Shown: one piece after another, positions 1-6,429 of the stretch
How the letters are laid out: every line of letters starts with the position of its first letter
Numbering within the stretch: position 1 is the first letter of the stretch
Assembly (NCBI GenBank): GCA_003235605.1
Contig: QJVU01000018.1
Span: 1-7,861 of the forward strand
DNA from: Planctomycetota bacterium
GTDB taxonomy: Bacteria; Planctomycetota; UBA1135; UBA2386
Reading direction: 5' to 3'
DNA: 7,861 bases
Program-made: the position numbers and the translations under genes
Notes under the pieces: model-generated
Told to the model about the DNA's origin: nothing
What the model saw: the letters and a program-made list of their open reading frames with translations, nothing else
The model's database searches: none

Positions 1-871
1 GTACGATCTCCTGGATCAGACCGTCGGCACCGAGTCGTGTGATTTCCTCGTGGAACCCCTGCGTGGCCGAGGTCTCGACCTGCACCCCGTCGGTATCCAC
101 GGCGACCGCGGATACCGGCTCCAGCTGGAACAGCCTGGACGCCAAGGCACGAGGATCGCCGCTGCGCAGGAACATCTTGCGGGGCCGGTCGTTCAGCTGT
201 GCGCGCAGTTCGGTCACTGTGCCCTCGGCCAGCAGGCGCCCCTGGTGGACGAGCACCACCCGACTTGCCACCGCCTGCAACTCGTGAAGGATGTGGCTGC
301 TGACCACGACCACCCTGCCGCTCTTGCCGAGTCCGCGGATCAACTCGCCGACCTCGTGACGGGCGATGGGATCCAGGCCGCTCAGCGGCTCGTCCAACAG
401 CATGACGGCCGGATCGTGACCGAGGGCCTGGGCGAGCTTGACCCGCTGCCGCATTCCCTTGCTGTAGCCGGCTATCGGCCGGTCCATCGCCGCGCCCAGG
501 CCCAACTCCTGGAGCAGTTCTCCGGCCCGGTGGCGAGCCTGCGCAAAACCAGATCCCGACAGGCGCAGCATCCGGATCACGAACTCCCGACCGGTCAGGT
601 GCTCATCGTATCGATCCAGGTCCGGGCAGTAGCCGATGTGTTGGCGCACCGCCGTCCGCACCGGGGAGCTGCCGGCGACCTGCACCTCTCCCAGGCTCGG
701 CCGCAGCAGCCCACAGGCGAGCTTCAACAGCGTCGACTTGCCGGCGCCGTTCTGCCCGACGAGGCCCGTTACACCCGGCTGGAAGCGCACCGTCACGTCG
801 GACAGCGCCGCAATCTGGCCATACCACTTGCTGACCGCAAGGAACTCGAGTTGCGGCGGTTCTGAAGTCAT
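1..871 (-). CDS. ABC transporter ATP-binding protein (second ATPase of the operon), 3' end outside window
   Basis: Cytoplasmic ATPase of an ABC-2 type transporter (CcmA/NatA-like), powering the membrane subunit encoded just upstream or one encoded beyond the left edge. I translated 290 residues from the ATG at 871 with no stop before position 1; family members usually run to about 300-310 residues, so only a short C-terminus is missing. Visible motifs: Walker A GQNGAGKST (39-47), an acidic residue in place of the Q-loop glutamine (GYCPD, 80-84), signature YSKGMRQ (136-142), Walker B VMLLDEP (156-162) with catalytic Glu161, D-loop SGLDP (164-168) and H-loop His193. All catalytic residues are present, so it should hydrolyse ATP. 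The start overlaps the permease stop by ATGA (868-871), with no Shine-Dalgarno upstream, implying translational coupling. It is a divergent paralogue of the ATPase at 1812-2744. Family assignment is firm; substrate is unknown. Confidence 0.95.
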   Translation of the reverse strand, partial: MTSEPPQLEFLAVSKWYGQIAALSDVTVRFQPGVTGLVGQNGAGKSTLLKLACGLLRPSLGEVQVAGSSPVRTAVRQHIGYCPDLDRYDEHLTGREFVIRMLRLSGSGFAQARHRAGELLQELGLGAAMDRPIAGYSKGMRQRVKLAQALGHDPAVMLLDEPLSGLDPIARHEVGELIRGLGKSGRVVVVSSHILHELQAVASRVVLVHQGRLLAEGTVTELRAQLNDRPRKMFLRSGDPRALASRLFQLEPVSAVAVDTDGVQVETSATQGFHEEITRLGADGLIQEIV

Positions 872-1815
872 GCCACAGCACGCTCGGTGCGGAGCTGACG
901 CCACAGGATCAGCGAGATGGCGGCAAGGTAGCAGCCGAGGGAGCACCACGCCCGGCCGACGCCGTAGTCCTCCGGCCAGCGGCCGGGCCGGATCTCACCC
1001 ATCAGGTGGTAGCAGATCCTGGCAACGGCGTCCCACAGTTCGATGACGTTGAGACCGGCCCCCTCGTTCCAAGCCACCCAGCCAAACGATCGAGCCAGGA
1101 CGTTCAGGAGCTCTGCGACCACCTTCCCGCCGACGACCACCCCGATCCACAGAAGCCATGCCAGGTTGGCGCTCTTGACCACAGCGGAGAAGCCCACGGC
1201 AACCAGGCTCAGGATCAGGCATTGGAACAGCAGCACCACCAGGACGAGAGGGACATAGCCGATGGTGTGACCCAGATAGCCCCAGTCCGGAGCAATCAGC
1301 TGGCTGTAGAACCAGCAGATCAGTGGACCGCCGACGAAGACTGCGGCCAGGAGCAGGAACGAACCCAGCCACTTGGCCAGGAAGTAGCCCCTCGGAGAGA
1401 TGCTGCGTGTCCAGTAGATCTCGAGGCCATTCGTGGCCCGGTCTGCGGCGATGGTCCGAATGCTGACGAGGCTGGTCAGGACCAGGAACACCAGGAAGCC
1501 GTGCTCCAACGCATGATGGAAGTAGAAGGAGGGTACGAGGGGGTTGAACAAGGCACCGGTCTCGGCATCCTGCTGCGCCACCATCTCCGCGGCACGTCGG
1601 ATCGCTTGTCCCTTGTCATCCACCGCCACCCCGAGAAAGATGTGCAACGACACGACCTTCACGAGGACGTACCAGAAGGCCAGGATGAACAGGATCACTC
1701 CCCACCTGGTGCGGAACGGCTTCTTGTACTCCAGGACGGTAATCGCCCAAATGCGGGACCACCACCGGGTCGGCTGATACTCCAGGCGGCGGTAGCCAAC
1801 ACCGTAGATCGTCAT
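868..1815 (-). CDS. ABC-2 type transporter permease subunit
   Basis: Membrane subunit of an ABC-2 type transporter, 315 residues. About six hydrophobic segments are visible at residues 38-60, 105-123, 144-169, 185-213, 217-238 and 288-305, the usual count for this class. Between the first two lies a hydrophilic stretch (about 64-100), probably a loop on the outer face. The segment from about 123 to 150, with ADRATNGLEIYWTR then SPRGYFLAKWLG, matches the conserved cytoplasmic pattern of ABC-2 permeases (charged residues, then an R-S/P-S/L-S-R-like turn, then a K before the next membrane helix). Flanked on both sides by ABC ATPases and joined to each by a 4-base ATGA overlap (1812-1815 and 868-871). 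The ATG at 1815 is chosen because of that overlap; no Shine-Dalgarno is seen. Exporter rather than importer is inferred from the class and from the absence of any binding-protein gene here. The substrate cannot be told from the sequence. Confidence 0.93.
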   Translation of the reverse strand: MTIYGVGYRRLEYQPTRWWSRIWAITVLEYKKPFRTRWGVILFILAFWYVLVKVVSLHIFLGVAVDDKGQAIRRAAEMVAQQDAETGALFNPLVPSFYFHHALEHGFLVFLVLTSLVSIRTIAADRATNGLEIYWTRSISPRGYFLAKWLGSFLLLAAVFVGGPLICWFYSQLIAPDWGYLGHTIGYVPLVLVVLLFQCLILSLVAVGFSAVVKSANLAWLLWIGVVVGGKVVAELLNVLARSFGWVAWNEGAGLNVIELWDAVARICYHLMGEIRPGRWPEDYGVGRAWCSLGCYLAAISLILWRQLRTERAVA

Positions 1816-2744
1816 TGTGGTGTGTCGACCGACGTCCCACGCACCGCGCCCAGGAACACCTCCTCCAGGGTGCGGCGGTGTTCCATGAGTTGGTGGACCG
1901 TGCCCCTCGCGGCCTGCACTGCCCTGAAGACCTCCGCCACGGAAAGCCCCTCGGGCAGCGTCAGACGGAAGCGATCGCCGTCCTCAGGCGCCACGGCCAG
2001 GACCCCGCGGGCGCGCAGGCTCTTGTCCAGGGCCGCTCGGTCCCCTTCCAGGCGGGCGTGCAGGTCACGGGTGTCCGCCTGGGTGAGCTCGTTCACCCTG
2101 CCGGAAGCAAGGACCCGGCCTTGTTCCAGGAGAACCACGAACTCACAGACAGCCTCGATATCCTGCAGGATGTGGGAGGAGAGGATGATCGCCTTGTTCA
2201 GCTCGGTGGCCAGCTGCCTGATCAGCCGCAGCATGTCCCTGCGACCAGCGGGGTCCATGCCGTTCGTCGGCTCGTCCAGGAACAGCACCTGAGGATCGTG
2301 AACCAGGGCGACGGCCAGCTTGGTCTTCTGGCGCATGCCCAGGGAGTAGCCCGACACCGGCCGGTAGCGTTCTTCCTCGAGGCCCACCAGGTAGAGCACC
2401 TCGTGGGCCCGGCGAGAGGCATCGAGCTTGGGCAGACCGCTGAGCTGGGCGGCCAGACGCACGGTCTCATAGCCATTGAGGAGCGGGATGTGGGTATCGC
2501 GCTCGGGCATGTAGCCAACAAAGCGCCGCACCTCCGCGGGTCGCGAGTGTGGGTCCAGGCCCAAGACCTGCATGCGACCTCCCGCCGGCCGGACGAGCCC
2601 CAGGAGCGCCCGCAGGACCGAGCTCTTGCCCGCGCCGTTCCGACCCAAGAGCCCCGAGGCTCCCGTCGAGAACTCTGCACTGATCTGATCCACGGCGAGG
2701 ATCGGGCCGTAGCGGATACTCAGGTCGTGGAGCGTGACCGTCAT
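1812..2744 (-). CDS. ABC transporter ATP-binding protein (first ATPase of the operon)
   Basis: Complete 310-residue cytoplasmic ATPase of the CcmA/NatA-like group that pairs with ABC-2 permeases. Motifs in order: Walker A GRNGAGKSS (34-42), Q-loop position occupied by Glu81 (GYMPE), signature YSLGMRQ (133-139), Walker B VLFLDEP (153-159) with catalytic Glu158, D-loop NGMDP (161-165) and H-loop His191 (SSHIL). After the nucleotide-binding domain, residues 220-310 form the small C-terminal domain common in this family, ending in a TLEEVFL motif (292-298). The ATG at 2744 overlaps the methyltransferase stop (2741-2744) and the stop overlaps the permease start (1812-1815), both as ATGA, so it is the second gene of the coupled operon and most probably drives the adjacent permease. 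The last Walker A residue is Ser rather than Thr, a tolerated change. Family is certain; transported molecule is unknown. Confidence 0.96.
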   Translation of the reverse strand: MTVTLHDLSIRYGPILAVDQISAEFSTGASGLLGRNGAGKSSVLRALLGLVRPAGGRMQVLGLDPHSRPAEVRRFVGYMPERDTHIPLLNGYETVRLAAQLSGLPKLDASRRAHEVLYLVGLEEERYRPVSGYSLGMRQKTKLAVALVHDPQVLFLDEPTNGMDPAGRRDMLRLIRQLATELNKAIILSSHILQDIEAVCEFVVLLEQGRVLASGRVNELTQADTRDLHARLEGDRAALDKSLRARGVLAVAPEDGDRFRLTLPEGLSVAEVFRAVQAARGTVHQLMEHRRTLEEVFLGAVRGTSVDTPQ

Positions 2745-3439
2745 TCGATGGGCTTCGCCGGCGCGCTGCTCGAGGCTGACCCCAGGTGGACCAGTCGTAA
2801 CGGTATCCGTCGGCCGGCGAAGAACGTTTCGGTGTGGGCAGTGTGCAGGTGGAAGGTCTCGCTCAACGCGTCGAGGAAGGCATCCGCCACCTGTCGATAG
2901 GGATCTGCCAGGAGGGCTTCGCCCCCGGGGGCCAGGCAGCGCTGGAGGTGCCGCAGCAGTGGCTCGAAGTGGCTACGGTCGTAAGCGACATCGGCCATCA
3001 GGACCAGGTCGTGTTCCCCGGGTGCGGTGGCCTCGAACCAGTCCAGACGCGTGGCCGAGAAGCCGCTGAGACCGTTCTCCGCGGCGTTGAAACACGCGAA
3101 GTGCAGGGCATCCTGGTTCCGGTCCACGAACTGGACCGCGGCGCCCCGCCGACCTGCCGCCAGCCCGGCCAAGCCGATTCCGCAACCCAGATCCAGTGCC
3201 CTTCGGCCGGCCAGCGTCGGTCCGCGCATCAGGTGGCGGGCAATGCCCAGGGAGGCATGCCAGATCTCCGCCCAGTAGGGCACCTCGCCACGGGAAGCCG
3301 CGAGTAGGTCCTCCGCCCGCGCCGGAGCCACCACCGAGAGCTTCCCGCCAGCCACCGGCAGACGATGGCGACGCAGTCGGAACCGGCGCAGGTTGGGGTC
3401 CTGCAAGGCCTCCGGAACACCCATGGGAACGCATTCCAT
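2741..3439 (-). CDS. Class I SAM-dependent methyltransferase, METTL/Nnt1 (Methyltransf_16-like) type
   Basis: Predicted 232-residue soluble methyltransferase using S-adenosylmethionine. The N-terminal PYWAEIWHASLGIARHL (54-70) is the landmark of the family that includes lysine methyltransferases of the METTL20/ETFBKMT kind and the COG3897 'nicotinamide N-methylase-like' proteins. Motif I is LDLGCGIGLAG (82-92), motif II ends in an acidic Asp106 (FVDRN), and the post-II motif is DLVLMADVAYD (144-154). The C-terminal part has the usual strand pattern, then a low-complexity SASSSAPAKPIE tail (221-232). It is the first gene of the leftward operon, overlapping the ABC ATPase by ATGA. Start choice is uncertain: ATG at 3439, or Met6 at 3424, which has a weak GGAA about 9 bases upstream. 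Fold is confident; the substrate (protein lysine, small molecule or other) is not. A protein target in the cell is a family-based guess. Confidence 0.88.
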   Translation of the reverse strand: MECVPMGVPEALQDPNLRRFRLRRHRLPVAGGKLSVVAPARAEDLLAASRGEVPYWAEIWHASLGIARHLMRGPTLAGRRALDLGCGIGLAGLAAGRRGAAVQFVDRNQDALHFACFNAAENGLSGFSATRLDWFEATAPGEHDLVLMADVAYDRSHFEPLLRHLQRCLAPGGEALLADPYRQVADAFLDALSETFHLHTAHTETFFAGRRIPLRLVHLGSASSSAPAKPIE

Positions 3440-3596
3440 CGGTGCTGTTGGGGGTTTTCAACCACGCAGTGGGCGTCGGCCCCGTGTGGATGGGCCGCGA
3501 TAGCCGACGTTACCCCGCCAACCCCCGCACGACCCGGCACGACGGTCTAGAATCCAGCTCGTCCAACAACCGACTCGTTCTCCTCCGACAAGCACG
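3440..3596. promoter_or_regulatory. Divergent intergenic region carrying the promoters of both operons
   Basis: These 157 bases separate the start of the leftward methyltransferase-ABC operon from the start of the rightward two-component operon. Both units must be transcribed from here or from inside each other's first gene. No tRNA, small open frame with support, riboswitch or strong terminator hairpin was seen. A short GGTT-TTC-AACC inverted repeat lies near the methyltransferase start (3454-3464) but is too short to call an operator. Shared regulation is inferred from layout alone. Confidence 0.6.
3548..3553 (+). promoter_or_regulatory. Possible -10 element (TAGAAT) for the two-component operon
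   Basis: TAGAAT matches the sigma70 -10 consensus TATAAT at five of six positions and lies about 43 bases before the GTG start of the kinase, which would leave a leader of some 35 bases. No convincing -35 hexamer is present 16-18 bases upstream (the sequence there is C-rich). It is the only AT-richer motif in the neighbourhood. Weak call. Confidence 0.22.
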
Positions 3597-5714
3597 GTGC
3601 GTTCCGTTCGCCCCTACCTTCCGGCGTTGCTGGCACTGCTGGTGCCTCTGATCTTCCTCTTCTGGCTGGGAGGCAGGGAGCTCAGCCGTCTCGACCGACG
3701 CGCCGACAGCATCCTCCAGAACGAGGCCTCCGCGTTCCTGCAGATCGCGGACCGGCGGATCCAGAACATCCTGAAGGAAAAGGCTTCCCGCCGCCTGGAG
3801 GACCTCGTGAACCTGGACGACCGCACCCTGGTGGAGGCAGCGCGGGAGTTGTCGGTGGATGCATGGGCGCTGGATCTGTTCCTGCTCGACAGCAAGGGCC
3901 AGTTGGTCTTCCCTCGGCTGCCCAGGTTCACGCGGCCCTCGGTGCCGCTGCGGACCATGCCCCAGACCGGCGACGACGAGGCAGACCAGGTGTTCCTGCT
4001 GGCAGCCTTCCTGGAGTCCCTGGGGGACTTGGACGGTGCACGCCAGCAGTTGACGGCGCTCGTGGAACGGCTCGAGGGGCAGCGACGACCCAGCCAGCTG
4101 ACGATGCGGAGCCTGTTCGCCCTGGCTGGCCTGCAGGCCAAGGCGGGCAACGCCGACGCGCAGTACAACTACCAGCGAGCTGGTGTCCAGGCACAGCGGC
4201 TCGCGGCCCGCCGCGGCGCCAGCGCGGCCGCCGAGGATGCCGCCGCGATCCTCTTGCTCCACGAGGTGGGTAGGGCCCAGATCGCCAATGAGCCCGTAGC
4301 GCTGTTGGAGATCCTGCGGGCCATCAGTATCGGAGTCAACGACGCCTGCGATGACGTCTTCCTCGACGCGGTGTTCCAGCGGGTGGCGGCGGCGATCCCG
4401 GACGATGCGCCCGAACACGCCGCTGTCGCGGGGGCACGTCAGGACAACGAGGTACGCAAGGCCGGCAGGCGATTCGCACGCCTCTACATTGACCATGCCG
4501 CAGAATCGACGGCCAAGATGCTTGCCGAGGCGCAGTCTGCGAAGCTGACCGGCCCTTTCTTCCAAGTGCTCGCCACACCACAAGGTTCCTCCATGCTGGC
4601 GATCCGTCGTGCGGACATGGCCGAGCAGCTCGCTCTCGAAGTCAGCTGGGTGGGTGTGAGACTGGACTTTGCGGCCCTGCTCAACGAGGAGGTGATGGCC
4701 TCCATTGTCGCGCCGGAAGGCTACTTCTCCCTGGCCATCCTGGATCCTCGCGGCACCGCGATCCTGCCCGCCCAACCACGGCTCCCGGTGGACTTCCCCG
4801 TTTCACTGGCGCCCAAGGAGTCGGTGGCTGGTTTGCGTCTGCTGGCGATCCCCGTGAACAACCCCGAAGCGGGAGTTCGAGCCGCGGAGCAGAACCGTCT
4901 CTACCTGGTCCTGGCGTTGATCGGTGTGGCAGCCGGTGGAGCCATCTTTCTGATGCGGACGGTGAGCCGCGAGTCGGAGTTGGCCGGGGTGAAGGTGCAG
5001 CTGGTGTCACGGGTATCCCATGAGCTGAAGACCCCGTTGGCGGTGATCAAGATGTACGGGGACACGCTGGAGCTGGGCCGCACCAAGGGGCAGGAACAGG
5101 TCCGCCGTTTCGCAGGCATCATCTCCCGGGAAGCAGATCGGCTGAGCAGCATGATCGAGCAGATCCTCGACTTCTCCCGCAAAGAGTCCGGCACGCTGCA
5201 CTACGCCACCGAACTGACCGACCTGAGCAACCTGATTCTCGATCTTGCCGACAAGTACCGTCCCCACGTCGAGTCGCGGGGCGCCTGCCTTGCCACCGTT
5301 CTGAAACCGGGACTGCACGCGGTCGTGGATCCCCAGGCGTTGACGAACGCCTTCGTGAACCTGGTGGAGAATGCCGTCAAGTACACGCCTGAGAACGCAC
5401 CTGACCGCACCGTCGAGGTGTGCCTTTCCCAGAGCAACGGTGCTGCGGTCCTGGATGTCGGCGACCGCGGCGTGGGCATCCCTGAACGGGAACGGTCCGA
5501 GGTGTTTTCCCCGTTCTACCGGGCCTCAACCGCGGGCGAGGTCCACGGCGCTGGGCTCGGCCTTACCCTTGTCCAGCACTTCGCCCAGTCCCACGGTGGC
5601 TCCATTGAGGTGCTTCCGCGGCCGGAGGGCGGCACCATCATGCGCATGAGACTCCCCCTTGCTACCCAGGGCTCCCAAAACTCCAAATCTAGCTCGAGCC
5701 ACGCCAATGACTGA
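3597..5714 (+). CDS. Membrane-bound sensor histidine kinase with large extracytoplasmic sensor region
   Basis: 705-residue sensor kinase of a two-component system. Transmembrane helix 1 is at residues 8-26 and helix 2 at about 435-454, enclosing an extracytoplasmic region of about 400 residues with no domain I recognise; its first half (131-243) shows helix pairs resembling TPR repeats (e.g. AFLESLGDLDGARQQLTALV, 137-156). No HAMP domain follows helix 2; about 20 residues lead directly to the H-box VSHELKTPL with phospho-accepting His475. The ATPase domain shows N-box NLVENAVKY (588-596), G1 DRGVGI (623-628), F-box FSPFYR (637-642) and G2 GAGLGL (651-656). All catalytic motifs are intact. The start is GTG, without a Shine-Dalgarno; no in-frame start lies upstream. 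The C-terminus ends in a Ser-rich tail (691-705) whose coding overlaps the regulator gene by 8 bases. Its partner is almost certainly that regulator. Signal unknown. Confidence 0.93.
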   Translation: MRSVRPYLPALLALLVPLIFLFWLGGRELSRLDRRADSILQNEASAFLQIADRRIQNILKEKASRRLEDLVNLDDRTLVEAARELSVDAWALDLFLLDSKGQLVFPRLPRFTRPSVPLRTMPQTGDDEADQVFLLAAFLESLGDLDGARQQLTALVERLEGQRRPSQLTMRSLFALAGLQAKAGNADAQYNYQRAGVQAQRLAARRGASAAAEDAAAILLLHEVGRAQIANEPVALLEILRAISIGVNDACDDVFLDAVFQRVAAAIPDDAPEHAAVAGARQDNEVRKAGRRFARLYIDHAAESTAKMLAEAQSAKLTGPFFQVLATPQGSSMLAIRRADMAEQLALEVSWVGVRLDFAALLNEEVMASIVAPEGYFSLAILDPRGTAILPAQPRLPVDFPVSLAPKESVAGLRLLAIPVNNPEAGVRAAEQNRLYLVLALIGVAAGGAIFLMRTVSRESELAGVKVQLVSRVSHELKTPLAVIKMYGDTLELGRTKGQEQVRRFAGIISREADRLSSMIEQILDFSRKESGTLHYATELTDLSNLILDLADKYRPHVESRGACLATVLKPGLHAVVDPQALTNAFVNLVENAVKYTPENAPDRTVEVCLSQSNGAAVLDVGDRGVGIPERERSEVFSPFYRASTAGEVHGAGLGLTLVQHFAQSHGGSIEVLPRPEGGTIMRMRLPLATQGSQNSKSSSSHAND

Positions 5715-6429
5715 CTCCACTGCCAACGAGAGCATCCTCGTCATCGAAGACGAGCCCAACCTTCGCGACGGTCTGAAGCACAACTTGGAGCTGGACGGCT
5801 ACACCGTGCGGACGGCCGCGACCGGGTCTGAAGGGCTCCAGAAGGCCACCCAGAACGGTCACGCTCTCATCCTCCTGGACCTGATGCTGCCGGAGATCAG
5901 CGGACTGGACATCCTCAGGCAGCTGCGGGAGAAAGACCGTCGCACACCGGTGATCATCATCTCAGCCAAGGGGCTGGATCACGAGAAGGTCGCGGGCCTC
6001 GAGCTCGGCGCCGATGACTATGTCACGAAGCCCTTCGCCCTGACAGAGCTGACGGCCCGAATCCGCGCCGTTCTGCGACGCGTCCAGCTGGCAGAGCAGG
6101 AGCCGCTCAAGGGCGTCTTCCTGTTCCCGAACCTGAAGGTGGACTTCCGTCGCTTCGCGGTGACCCGAGGCGACACGGAACACCAGCTGTCTCGCTACGA
6201 AGCCGAGATCCTACGGATGCTGATCTCGAGGCGCGGCGAGGTCGTGACCCGGGGCGACCTGCTCAGCAAGGTCTGGGGGTACGTACACCTCCCCACCACA
6301 CGCACCGTCGACAACCACATCGCTCGCCTGCGCAAGAAGATCGAGCAGCACCCCGAGGACCCTACCCATGTCGTGACCGTTCACGGCGTTGGCTACCGTT
6401 TCGAGTCCGAAGAGGTGGCACAGGGATGA
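5707..6429 (+). CDS. OmpR-family two-component response regulator
   Basis: 240-residue transcriptional regulator phosphorylated by the kinase encoded just upstream. Receiver domain (about 9-122): acidic pocket Glu14/Asp15 (VIEDEP), phospho-accepting Asp58 (LLDLMLP), switch Ser86 (IISAKG), Lys108 in DDYVTKPF. C-terminal winged-helix DNA-binding domain (about 135-235) with the typical LSRYEAEILRMLISRRGEVVTR-like region, the recognition-helix segment TRTVDNHIARLRKKIE and the closing wing VVTVHGVGYRF. I chose the ATG at 5707 rather than an in-frame start at 5659, because the receiver fold begins within ten residues of 5707 and the longer version would lie inside the kinase gene. This gives an 8-base overlap with the kinase, and the stop overlaps the next gene by ATGA (6426-6429). 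The kinase-before-regulator order is the reverse of the commonest arrangement. Target promoters are unknown; its own operon and the divergent ABC operon are natural candidates. Confidence 0.96.
   Translation: MTDSTANESILVIEDEPNLRDGLKHNLELDGYTVRTAATGSEGLQKATQNGHALILLDLMLPEISGLDILRQLREKDRRTPVIIISAKGLDHEKVAGLELGADDYVTKPFALTELTARIRAVLRRVQLAEQEPLKGVFLFPNLKVDFRRFAVTRGDTEHQLSRYEAEILRMLISRRGEVVTRGDLLSKVWGYVHLPTTRTVDNHIARLRKKIEQHPEDPTHVVTVHGVGYRFESEEVAQG
6412..6417 (+). promoter_or_regulatory. Ribosome binding site GAGGTG before the exported helical protein
   Basis: GAGGTG is a six-base match to the anti-Shine-Dalgarno complement and sits 8 bases before the ATG at 6426, inside the end of the regulator gene. 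It supports this start and suggests independent initiation in addition to coupling. It is notable because the other starts in this window lack such a motif. Confidence 0.6.

Noticed and set aside
50..865. Plus-strand open frame of 271 codons at the left edge
   Set aside because: Antisense to the second ATPase, whose minus-strand frame is open over the whole stretch and carries all ABC motifs.
1006..2292. Long plus-strand open frame (428 codons) across the permease and ATPase genes
   Set aside because: It is antisense to two genes with clear ABC motifs; its product is rich in Gln, Asp, His and Arg with no recognisable motif, as expected for a shadow in GC-rich DNA.
1815..2900. Plus-strand open frame of 361 codons over the first ATPase and the end of the methyltransferase
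   Set aside because: Antisense to an intact ATPase gene; no domain motifs and shadow-like composition.
3422..3438. Short inverted repeat around the first codons of the methyltransferase (ATGGGAA and TTCCAT)
   Set aside because: Six interrupted pairs with a short loop are within what chance gives, and part of it is coding.
3535..3553. sigma54-like promoter (CGGCACG followed by TCTAGAAT)
   Set aside because: The -24-like GG is present but the GC of the -12 element is missing, so the match is only partial.
3580..3587. GGAGGA on the minus strand in the intergenic region, resembling a Shine-Dalgarno
   Set aside because: No start codon follows at a usable distance and no supported minus-strand gene begins there.
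3510..4775. Minus-strand open frame of 421 codons over the kinase N-terminal half
   Set aside because: Antisense to the sensor region of the kinase; Gln/Gly/Arg-rich, no motifs. The kinase frame is continuous from membrane helix 1 to the catalytic domain, so the plus strand is the coding one.
5659..5706. Upstream in-frame start for the response regulator
   Set aside because: It would add 16 residues before the receiver domain that are encoded inside the kinase gene and do not belong to the fold; the ATG at 5707 fits the family length.
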